Shown here: positions 41,737-47,478 of the stretch, one piece after another
Layout: each line of letters starts with the position of its first letter
Position numbering within the stretch: the first letter of the stretch is position 1
Virus record (IMG/VR): IMGVR_UViG_3300029309_000068
Location: 1-50,038 of that record
Origin: a virus
Strand: one strand, 5' to 3'
DNA: 50,038 nucleotides
Notes under the pieces: generated by a model
Seen by the model: only the letters and a program-made list of their open reading frames with translations
Databases searched by the model: none
What the model was told of the DNA's origin: nothing
Made by a program: the position numbers and the translations under genes

Positions 41737-41910
41737 CTACTCTACTTGTAGCTCTAGACATGCCACTGTCTCACTTTTGTTTGATACTAGGATGGCAGCT
41801 TCACTCATTGCCGCAAGGCATTCTTCCTCACTGGCATATGTCTCAACGTGATAATACTTCACTGTTTGAGATGTCACTAGTAGCTGCATCCATATTAATG
41901 CCCAAACCAT
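41737..41910 (-). CDS. Short exported protein with two cysteines (paralogue 3 of 3)
   Basis: A 57-residue protein with a hydrophobic N-terminus (MVWALIWMQLLV) and two Cys, in VETYASEEECLAAM and TVACLELQVE. The plan (hydrophobic start, TYxSxEEC, a 20-24-residue gap, second Cys near the end) matches 29089-29280 and 38487-38681. The start overlaps the upstream stop as TAATG. Probably exported, with a possible disulfide; the function is unknown. Confidence 0.55.
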   Translation of the reverse strand: MVWALIWMQLLVTSQTVKYYHVETYASEEECLAAMSEAAILVSNKSETVACLELQVE

Positions 41911-42134
41911 TATGCTGCATCCTCAGCAGAACGCCATACATATCGTGTGTAGCGTTGGCCTGTCACTGGGTGTCTACTCTTTATACCATCAATAGCATAC
42001 CCCATTCTGCGTAGCTCTGCGATACGTGCAGTGAATGACTGTATGCTGTAGTCAAGCAATGCCTCACGTTGTGTCAAACCTTTGGTTGCTTTAAGGTGTT
42101 TAAGTATCTTTGTGTATTGTGTAGTTCTAGCCAT
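41910..42134 (-). CDS. Small winged-helix/HTH DNA-binding protein
   Basis: A 74-residue basic protein of helix-turn-helix type: YTKILKHLKATKGLTQREALLDYSIQSFTARIAELRRMGYAIDG, then a wing-like SRHPVTGQRYTRYVW. The pattern T..(I/L)L..L....GLT..EAL...I..F.ARI.ELR..G fits HTH_39-type phage proteins. It is a candidate regulator of early transcription and one of the few genes that could read the palindromes at 46790-46880. A GAGGAG site precedes the ATG. Confidence 0.7.
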   Translation of the reverse strand: MARTTQYTKILKHLKATKGLTQREALLDYSIQSFTARIAELRRMGYAIDGIKSRHPVTGQRYTRYVWRSAEDAA

Positions 42135-42135
42135 C

Positions 42136-42351
42136 TTATTTCTCCTCTGTAATAGATGTTATTATATCTCGTAAAGTCTTAGTAGACTCTGGTGGTATGC
42201 TCAGTGTGTCACCTGTAGCATCTTGTGTAAGTACGAGTCGGTCATTGTCATACAATGTAGCTTCCCATCCGTACCCTAAGTTTAATTGTTTGACTACTCT
42301 GTTGTAGCCATCGTCTGATATGATTGCACCTTGTGCTGTCTTGTAATTCAT
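42136..42351 (-). CDS. Small hypothetical protein
   Basis: A 71-residue protein with alternating strands (GAIISDDGYNRVVKQL, WEATLYDNDRLVLTQDATGDTLSIP) and a C-terminal helix. It is coupled to the upstream gene by ATGA. No motif is recognised. Confidence 0.6.
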   Translation of the reverse strand: MNYKTAQGAIISDDGYNRVVKQLNLGYGWEATLYDNDRLVLTQDATGDTLSIPPESTKTLRDIITSITEEK

Positions 42352-42683
42352 TGCTGTGTCTCCTTCTGTTTATCTGCAATGTCATGTACTCTATCCATGA
42401 ATACAGCTAATGCCACATTAAAATCTGTAAGGCTACAGTTTTCCGCAACATCTCTAATATTATCCCAGAAATCATACTTGTGTGGTTTTCTTGCCACAGT
42501 TCTAGGGTCTGGCTTGCTGTCTATAACTTCTTTAGCTGCATCATCTATTGCACCAGTGAATGTGTTAAGCCACTTGAGTAGGTTGGGCTTGTCCGTTGGT
42601 ACTTCTACCATGTCAGCTTTAATCTTCTTAGCTTCAGCCTGGGTTCCTACCCATTCACCTTGCTTATTCATGTATAGTCTCAT
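42348..42683 (-). CDS. Hypothetical protein
   Basis: A 111-residue protein. It opens with MRLYMNKQGEWVGTQAEAKK, a short beta start, then is helical with WLNTFTGAIDDAAKEVID and NCSLTDFNVALAVFMDRVHDIAD. ATGA couplings lie on both sides. Not recognised. Confidence 0.6.
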   Translation of the reverse strand: MRLYMNKQGEWVGTQAEAKKIKADMVEVPTDKPNLLKWLNTFTGAIDDAAKEVIDSKPDPRTVARKPHKYDFWDNIRDVAENCSLTDFNVALAVFMDRVHDIADKQKETQQ

Positions 42684-42892
42684 TTGTCTAGCATCCTCTG
42701 TAAATCTTCATCAGTTGTTTCTTTGACGTATACCCAATCGTATATGTGTTCATTTGTGCCTAGTCGTGGCTGAAAATATCCGACATCACCTATCTCACCC
42801 ATGACAACCTTCGCTGCGTTGGATGCATCAATGCAACTGTAGCCTAGAAACTGTACAGCTTTACCGTTCTTATGATATGTCCTAACTTCCAT
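42680..42892 (-). CDS. Small hypothetical protein
   Basis: A 70-residue protein with strand-rich halves (VRTYHKNGKAVQFLGYSCIDASNAAKVV, IYDWVYVKET) and a C-terminal acidic helix. It overlaps the upstream gene by 11 bases. The FLGYSCIDASNAAKVVMGEIGD segment may be a small folded core. Not recognised. Confidence 0.55.
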   Translation of the reverse strand: MEVRTYHKNGKAVQFLGYSCIDASNAAKVVMGEIGDVGYFQPRLGTNEHIYDWVYVKETTDEDLQRMLDK

Positions 42893-43076
42893 TATTTGTA
42901 CTTACCCTCACATCTAATCGCCAATTAAAACCTACCAAAGTTTTAGATGTTGCTAAACCTATATCTATTATGTGTTCTTGTATTACATCAGCAATTGTGT
43001 CTATTGTGTGACAGTCTAAGTCTTCTGCTGATATAACAATGTCTTTAAACTGTTGTTTTTTATAAGGCGTGTTCAT
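42882..43076 (-). CDS. Small hypothetical protein
   Basis: A 64-residue protein (YKKQQFKDIVISAEDLDCHTI, then a helix and a VGFNWRLDVRVS strand). It overlaps both neighbours (ATGA upstream, 11 bases downstream). The order strand-helix-strand is compatible with a small alpha/beta fold. Not recognised. Confidence 0.55.
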   Translation of the reverse strand: MNTPYKKQQFKDIVISAEDLDCHTIDTIADVIQEHIIDIGLATSKTLVGFNWRLDVRVSTNNGS

Positions 43077-43252
43077 TCTAGTATCTCCTCTAGTTGATTG
43101 ATAATAGTATTGCCTTTACAGATTTTATCTACTGCTAGGTATCTCTCTTCCTCAGTGTTGAACGGAGACACAGCATCTACTTCCAGTTGTTTGAAGCTAC
43201 GTGCCACGTTAACTATCTTCTGTCTGTTAAAGAATAAATCTTGTAGTTGCAT
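43073..43252 (-). CDS. Small helical hypothetical protein
   Basis: A 59-residue helical protein starting MQLQDLFFNRQKIVNVARSF. I chose ATG 43252 because AAGGAG lies 8-9 bases upstream; an ATG 9 bases earlier has no room for a ribosome binding site. Longer in-frame starts would run deep into the upstream gene. Not recognised. Confidence 0.55.
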   Translation of the reverse strand: MQLQDLFFNRQKIVNVARSFKQLEVDAVSPFNTEEERYLAVDKICKGNTIINQLEEILE

Positions 43253-43253
43253 A

Positions 43254-43529
43254 TTATTCATCCTCCTTTTTGTGAAACCATGCCCTATCATCGTCAGGTA
43301 AAACGTATGGCCTCCAATGATTAGGATCACCCTCACTATCTGTTGGTGGCCTGAAGTCAAACATGTTCTTCAATGTGACAGACATCTCCTCTAACTTACG
43401 GATTTTACTAATATCAGTGTCAAACATTTCTCTAAAGTCTGTGCATATTGCATCCATACTTCGATATACTTCTAGTATTTCTTCTAGCTCATTGCGAGTT
43501 AGTGTTAGTTTTACTTCTTTGTTTGCCAT
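43254..43529 (-). CDS. Small acidic hypothetical protein
   Basis: A 91-residue protein with a helical first half (LTRNELEEILEVYRSMDAIC, ISKIRKLEEMSVTLKNMFDF) and a polar end with HWRPYVLPDDDRAWFHKKEDE. It starts one base after the stop of the 33-residue frame. Not recognised. Confidence 0.6.
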   Translation of the reverse strand: MANKEVKLTLTRNELEEILEVYRSMDAICTDFREMFDTDISKIRKLEEMSVTLKNMFDFRPPTDSEGDPNHWRPYVLPDDDRAWFHKKEDE

Positions 43530-43530
43530 A

Positions 43531-43632
43531 TCAATAGTCCTCCTCTAATCCTGACCATATGTATGCTAGGTATCGCCAAAAGGTTTTACCAAATGCTTCA
43601 TTCATTATGTCTTCTAGTTCTTGTTCAGTCAT
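43531..43632 (-). CDS. 33-residue acidic microprotein
   Basis: The frame starts MTEQELEDIMNEAFGKTFWR and ends LEEDY. It is a single amphipathic acidic helix with aromatic residues. The ATG overlaps the methyltransferase stop (TAATG) and the stop lies one base before the next gene. It contains the AGGAGG site used by the next gene. It may be functional or a coupling frame. Confidence 0.45.
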   Translation of the reverse strand: MTEQELEDIMNEAFGKTFWRYLAYIWSGLEEDY

Positions 43633-44570
43633 TATGCTTCCTCCTTTAATCCTTCAAAGATATGCTTGATAACATCTACTGTCCATCCGTTGCCTAGCAT
43701 CTTGTAGCGTTGTGTGTTACTTACGCCACAGGTATACCCATCAGGTACAGTTTGTAATCTCTCACATTCTGTCACAGTAAGCTTACGCCAATGCATATTA
43801 TCTATGCTATCCCATTCGTGTCTGTCATAAGACAAACGCCCTCCTGTCCTGACACATTTAGATTTATCTCGTATCTCAGGCACATAACCAATGGCGTAGC
43901 CATGCGTACCCGAACAAACACAGCCTGATTTACCATCAACATCGTGAATAGTATTAGCTTGACTACGATAGTCAGGGTTGAGCATATCAGGGTTCTTGTC
44001 GCTGGCTCTTCGCTTCTCCTGCAAGTAAGCACCTGCACGATAGAACTCTGCTGTCTCTTCTTCTAGTATATCTTTGAGCATGATACCTTTGTCCTCTGGC
44101 ACTCCATCAAAGGGAATGTTTGTCCAGTAAAGCCTCTTGCGGTTCTGCGCTGAGACAAGGTTGCTGTTTATCTCCACAGGTTCTACACCTAGATAGTCAG
44201 TAATGACTTGCTCACTCTCCCTCTTCATCTTGACATTCTCAAGTAGGAAATACTTTGGCTTGAGTTCTTTTAACAGTCTGTCAAACTCAAAGAATAATTT
44301 ACTGCGTGGATCATCAAAGTTTAAACCCTTACCGCCAAACGAAAATCCCTGACAAGGTGAACCGCCAATTAGCAAATCAATCTTGGGTAGAAGTTTGGAT
44401 GTCACCCATTTAACATCACCAACGTGCACCATGTCAGGGTAATTTTTCCTGGCAATCTGGATTGCATACTTGTCAATCTCAGCTGCATAATATTTGTTAA
44501 CTGGTATGCCTAGCTGATCTAATGCAATCTGCCCACAAGACATACCATCAAATAGACTTAATACGTTCAT
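43632..44570 (-). CDS. DNA (cytosine-5)-methyltransferase
   Basis: A 312-residue C5 cytosine methyltransferase. Motif I is LSLFDGMSCGQIAL, motif IV GGSPCQGFSF with the nucleophile C73, motif VI ENV (111-113), motif VIII QNRKRLYW, motif IX RKLTVTECERLQTVPDGY and motif X YKMLGNGWTVDVI; all are intact. No restriction enzyme gene is nearby, so it is an orphan. The likely purpose is protection of phage DNA from host restriction, or marking of origin or promoter sites. The target sequence cannot be read from the gene. It couples to its neighbours by ATGA and TAATG overlaps. Confidence 0.93.
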   Translation of the reverse strand: MNVLSLFDGMSCGQIALDQLGIPVNKYYAAEIDKYAIQIARKNYPDMVHVGDVKWVTSKLLPKIDLLIGGSPCQGFSFGGKGLNFDDPRSKLFFEFDRLLKELKPKYFLLENVKMKRESEQVITDYLGVEPVEINSNLVSAQNRKRLYWTNIPFDGVPEDKGIMLKDILEEETAEFYRAGAYLQEKRRASDKNPDMLNPDYRSQANTIHDVDGKSGCVCSGTHGYAIGYVPEIRDKSKCVRTGGRLSYDRHEWDSIDNMHWRKLTVTECERLQTVPDGYTCGVSNTQRYKMLGNGWTVDVIKHIFEGLKEEA

Positions 44571-44782
44571 GTTTGTCTCCTCTCGTCTGCTCTATCTGTG
44601 TACGTGCAATACCCCTCGTCAATTAGTCGTTTAGCTGTACGTCCAAACCACCCTTGCAATTGCCACACAACACCTGTGTCTATCAAGTATTGCCACGCTG
44701 CCGTTTCTTCATCGATGTCGGACATCACTGTCTGTTCACAAATCTCAACAGCGTTTGCTAATGTGAAGTTATACTCTTTCAT
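44567..44782 (-). CDS. Small hypothetical protein (marine phage family)
   Basis: A 71-residue protein. The core DEETAAWQYLIDTGVVWQLQGWFGRTAKRLIDEGYC is a pattern I have seen in many marine phage small proteins without a function (possibly DUF7417). It is mainly helical with several Trp. It overlaps the upstream gene by 14 bases and the methyltransferase start by 4. Confidence 0.65.
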   Translation of the reverse strand: MKEYNFTLANAVEICEQTVMSDIDEETAAWQYLIDTGVVWQLQGWFGRTAKRLIDEGYCTYTDRADERRQT

Positions 44783-45143
44783 GCTTGAACCCTTCCTCTG
44801 CCTGTGCGTCAGTAAGCTTGTACTCTATGCCTGTCTTTAGGTCTTGCACAATCCAAGGCATCTTACGTGCTTTACTCTTGTAGCCTACCAAACTGAAAGA
44901 CATACCTTGATAGTCGTGTATCTTAGACGTATCCAAACCCATTAGTTTAGCCATCTGTGTCAAGTCTTTCTGTTCTTTCGTTTCTGCTCCATCAAGCAAT
45001 ACATTTACTTTGTATGTAGCCTCTCCACCATTGTAGGTACAGTTAGCTACATTGAATGTCATACCCTCATAATCCAATCGCTCTAATGCTGATTGCATTG
45101 CTGCTCGTATTGTTTTTAGTTGTGGTTTTGTAAAGTTAGTCAT
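44769..45143 (-). CDS. Hypothetical early protein
   Basis: A 124-residue protein. The first part (FTKPQLKTIRAAMQSALERLDYEGMTFNV) is a helix followed by strands (NCTYNGGEATYKVNVLLDG). The second part has SFSLVGYKSKARKMPWIVQDLKTGIEYKLTDAQAEEGF. The short helix plus beta sheet resembles a small nucleic-acid-binding or processivity-like fold, but nothing is specific. A GGAGGAAT site precedes the ATG. Confidence 0.6.
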   Translation of the reverse strand: MTNFTKPQLKTIRAAMQSALERLDYEGMTFNVANCTYNGGEATYKVNVLLDGAETKEQKDLTQMAKLMGLDTSKIHDYQGMSFSLVGYKSKARKMPWIVQDLKTGIEYKLTDAQAEEGFKHERV

Positions 45144-45156
45144 TTGTAATTCCTCC

Positions 45157-45873
45157 TTATATGTCTACTACAAATCCTGTTGTATCTTTCTTGGCTTTAC
45201 CCTTTGCGTACAATGCCACAATGGAATTGCTAGGGTCAAGAAAGCGTAAGTCATCTTTGTCTCCGTCTGTCACATTTATGCCACGCCACTGTGGTAGCTT
45301 GTATTCCTTACGGAACACCACAGCCGCATTCATACCGTTGTCGAGTGCATCTTGTAGCTTGTCAGCATACTGGACATTCGCACCTGAGTAAGACCACGTT
45401 AAGTGATAGTTGAATATGTCCTTAGTCTTTCTGTTAGAAATCTTGGTGTAGTCGTAGAATTGCACAGATGGGAATAACTCAAAGATATTTTTACCATCTA
45501 GCTTGACTGTCTCCCACCTAATGTCTGTCGTACCGTTCAACCTAACACATGGCTGAATGCCACGTTTGTCACAGTAAGCTTGAAACTTGGTAATGTCCGT
45601 GTGTAGTTGACGCATAAAGCTTTCCCTATCACGATAGTACCATTCAGTCTTACGCATTCGTGCAGCTTGCACATTGTTGAACGCACCACGCCCTGCTGTG
45701 TACAAACAAGCGTCAATACAGTTTGCTTGTTCAGCCATAGGGCAAGAGTTGAAAGCTTTACCCTCAACCATAACTTTCCAAGGTGTCATATATAGGATAG
45801 CTGTTAGGTATTCACTTCCATCACCTTTGATTGTTTTGGCATTAGTGCCAACTCCTAATAGTTTGTATGTCAT
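45157..45873 (-). CDS. GP88-family-like protein with three-cysteine cluster
   Basis: A 238-residue protein. Near the N-terminus, FNSCPMAEQANCIDACLYTAGRG gives C44-x7-C52-x3-C56. It is followed by RMRKTEWYYRDRESFMRQLHTDI and PCVRLNGTTDIRWE. This combination (Cys cluster, CLxTAGRG, RLNGTTDIxWE) matches phage proteins called GP88, whose function is unknown to me. Three closely spaced Cys followed by a TIM-barrel-like strand pattern suggest an iron-sulfur or metal site. It is the second gene of the early operon, two bases after the first, so it is probably expressed early and strongly. Confidence 0.65.
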   Translation of the reverse strand: MTYKLLGVGTNAKTIKGDGSEYLTAILYMTPWKVMVEGKAFNSCPMAEQANCIDACLYTAGRGAFNNVQAARMRKTEWYYRDRESFMRQLHTDITKFQAYCDKRGIQPCVRLNGTTDIRWETVKLDGKNIFELFPSVQFYDYTKISNRKTKDIFNYHLTWSYSGANVQYADKLQDALDNGMNAAVVFRKEYKLPQWRGINVTDGDKDDLRFLDPSNSIVALYAKGKAKKDTTGFVVDI

Positions 45874-45874
45874 C

Positions 45875-46135
45875 TTATTTTGTTCTCCATATACGCACAG
45901 ACTTTTTGTCTTTTATTGTGCGGATAGCAAAAAGTTTTTCTGGTTCTCGTTTTTTATGACTTTGTATAGCTGATGTAAGCCTACTAGCTACCTGTTTGTA
46001 ATTAAGCTTTGTAGTTGGATCAACAGTAACAGCAAAGCTATCTCCTACATCCATATCTGTAAAAGGATATTTATGGCTAGATACACCACCCCAAATAGGA
46101 TTAGGCATTTCAATATTTTTTTCTATTTTGTACAT
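45875..46135 (-). CDS. First early gene, small hypothetical protein
   Basis: An 86-residue protein starting MYKIEKNIEMPNPIWGG. I chose this ATG because GGAGG lies 7 bases upstream; the frame extends to 46168 without a ribosome binding site. It has YPFTDMDVGDSFAVTV, a helix (NYKQVASRLTSAIQSHKK) and an end, LFAIRTIKDKKSVRIWRTK, that is like small DNA-binding or phage regulatory proteins I have seen unannotated. It is the promoter-proximal gene of the early operon and has a structured leader, so it could be a regulator. Confidence 0.6.
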   Translation of the reverse strand: MYKIEKNIEMPNPIWGGVSSHKYPFTDMDVGDSFAVTVDPTTKLNYKQVASRLTSAIQSHKKREPEKLFAIRTIKDKKSVRIWRTK

Positions 46136-46142
46136 TGTGTTT

Positions 46143-46195
46143 CCTCCTGTTAGTACATAAAGGTACACCTAATTGGGAGGTTTTTTAGATGTACC
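46143..46195 (-). promoter_or_regulatory. Leader hairpin with anti-Shine-Dalgarno loop
   Basis: In the minus-strand RNA, GGUACAUCU (46195-46187) pairs with AGGUGUACC (46170-46162) through 9 pairs including one G-U. The plus-strand copy would have a C-A mismatch there, so the fold belongs to the early transcript. The 16-base loop contains CCUCC (46180-46176), which is complementary to the GGAGG ribosome binding site at 46147-46143. Loop-to-site pairing could switch off the first early gene. Confidence 0.5.
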
Positions 46196-46204
46196 CATAT
46201 GTAA

Positions 46205-46305
46205 CAACAGATTTAGTAAGTCACACCCTGAACCCATACGTCAAGAGCATAAGGATAGGTTGGCCTATCTTAGCTCAGGGTGTAACCGAATAGTCACAAT
46301 CTGTT
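46205..46305 (-). ncRNA. Nested stem structure in the early leader
   Basis: Three stems nest in order: 8 bp (46206-46213 with 46298-46305), 9 bp (46223-46231 with 46275-46283) and a terminal 6-8 bp stem (46254-46259 with 46264-46269, loop of 4). No reading frame covers it. It lies 70 bases before the first early gene, so it may be a cis-acting RNA of that transcript; a DNA-level role at the origin is the alternative. The strand is not certain. Confidence 0.45.
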
Positions 46306-46493
46306 AGCTCTAACGTGTGCACATCTGTGTACTGTGCATAGTATCCACCCTTTAAGAGCACCCTATAGCCAGGCATAAATATACCAGTCCTGGCCTTGCA
46401 GGTTAGCCCATGCAATTAAGCAAAATCGGCAACATACGTTCATCACGAGTATACTATCAGGCATACTAGCTGTCTTAAGTTATTCTATAATCG

Positions 46494-46547
46494 TTAGTCT
46501 GTTTGTTGTTCTTTCTAGTTAGTTTGTTTGTAGTCGTTTAGTCTGTT
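46494..46547 (+). repeat. TTAGTYTGTT direct repeats in GT-rich tract
   Basis: TTAGTCTGTT at 46494 and 46538 is exact, and TTAGTTTGTT at 46519 differs by one base. The surrounding 46485-46565 is strongly rich in T and G on the plus strand and contains no gene. Confidence 0.5.
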
Positions 46548-46700
46548 AGTCATTTAGTTATTTGATAGGGCATTTCACCGTATCTGTCTAAGGACTCTGT
46601 TAGTATGAGGATCAAGAGTTTTTAAACTTACTCTCAAGCTAACTTGTCGCTTTCGATGTATCTACATTAACCCGAACATCTTTTGAATTGCAATAGGTTT

Positions 46701-46773
46701 TTTGCAGATTGTGTGCAGATTGTTGTTAAGCTATTGATATTAAACAAAAAGAATTTGCAGATTGTGTGCAGAT
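46701..46773 (+). repeat. Iteron pair with four GCAGAT boxes
   Basis: The 20-base sequence TTTGCAGATTGTGTGCAGAT occurs exactly at 46701 and 46754. Each copy carries GCAGAT twice, 11 bases apart, so boxes fall at 46704, 46715, 46757 and 46768. The 11- and 53-base steps are close to 1 and 5 helical turns, which would place bound proteins on one face of the DNA. Confidence 0.7.
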
Positions 46774-46789
46774 AGTATGCTTGTCCTTA

Positions 46790-46880
46790 TTTGTGATCAC
46801 AAAAGGTATGTGTGACCATGCATGTCTGTTGTATTTGTGACCACAAACTTGATGGGGGTATGCTTTTTTGTGATCACGGT
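46790..46880. promoter_or_regulatory. Cluster of palindromic operator-like sites
   Basis: TTTGTGATCACAAA at 46790-46803 is a perfect 14-base palindrome. TTTGTGACCACAAA at 46834-46847 differs by one base. TTTGTGATCACGGT at 46867-46880 keeps the left half and core. A half site TGTGACC lies at 46811. Such a set suggests a dimeric repressor or activator controlling one or both divergent promoters. Confidence 0.65.
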
Positions 46881-47029
46881 ACAACTATTGAAGCTATATC
46901 AGTAGTAAAACACAGTAAAAACAATAGTTTACATGCTATATTACTAGATAGAATAACAATAAATATTTATGCCTAGTAAGAACCAATAATAAATATGCAA
47001 TAATATCAAAGACTTAACAGAATCAAGGT

Positions 47030-47054
47030 GGGTAGGGCGAGGGCCACGGTGGGG
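47030..47054 (+). other. G-quadruplex motif
   Basis: Four G runs, GGG-TA-GGG-CGA-GGG-CCACGGT-GGGG, meet the standard intramolecular G-quadruplex rule. It stands out because the flanks (46881-47025 and 47171-47350) are strongly AT-rich. Confidence 0.6.
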
Positions 47055-47123
47055 TACTACGTTATACGTATATGTACAAATACACACACGAGGTTTTTTC
47101 ACTGGGTGACGCAACGTAACTTG

Positions 47124-47154
47124 TTGACAGACCCTTGACTGTGGCTATAACTAT
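47124..47154 (+). promoter_or_regulatory. Rightward promoter in the control region
   Basis: TTGACA at 47124-47129, 16 bases, then TATAACTAT at 47146-47154 (TATAAC is 5 of 6 to the sigma-70 -10 box). This is the best of the four TTGACA-N16-TWWAACTAT sites and reads toward the genes at 47485 onward. Confidence 0.7.
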
Positions 47155-47173
47155 GGGGGTAAGGGGGCATGTT

Positions 47174-47307
47174 AAACATTAATGTTAAAACATTATAAAA
47201 GTAATTAAACATAAATCATCTAAACATTAAATGTATAACATAGGGGTATCTACTTCCCTATACTAGTAACGATAAGAAAAGTTATTGACACTCTTAAAAC
47301 ATTAATG
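47174..47307 (+). repeat. AAACATTAATG-type repeats
   Basis: AAACATTAATG at 47174 and 47297 is exact; AAACATTAT at 47188, AAACATAAAT at 47207 and AAACATTAAATG at 47222 are variants. The first copy is part of the perfect palindrome AACATTAATGTT (47175-47186). They follow the 47124 promoter, so a bound protein could block or modulate it, or they may be a second iteron set. Confidence 0.55.
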
Positions 47308-47478
47308 CTACACTTACATTAGTTACAATCAATATAATAACTATACAACTTGTTGTAACTACGTGTGTAGATTATCTGTGTAAGTTTAAACCACAGTGTC
47401 TCCTCCTCCCTCTATGTAGTTTGTACTTAGGCCTGGTAGTCTACACACGTATTTGTTGTAGTTTATGTAAAGTTTTTC

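Noticed and set aside
46170-46186. Plus-strand terminator ACCT-AATTGGG-AGGT plus six T
   Set aside because: The stem is only 4 bp, and the sequence is better explained as the loop of the minus-strand leader hairpin.
46328-46341. DnaA-box-like TGTGCATAG
   Set aside because: Only one, with a mismatch; a single degenerate 9-mer is expected by chance in 1.3 kb.
46570-46660. Possible tRNA remnant or attachment core in the control region
   Set aside because: I could not find a T-loop GTTCRA motif or a cloverleaf; short inverted repeats alone do not support a tRNA.
47285-47314. TTGACA followed by a possible -10 TACACT
   Set aside because: Has a good -35 but lacks the TWWAACTAT side shared by the other four sites; too weak to list as a promoter.
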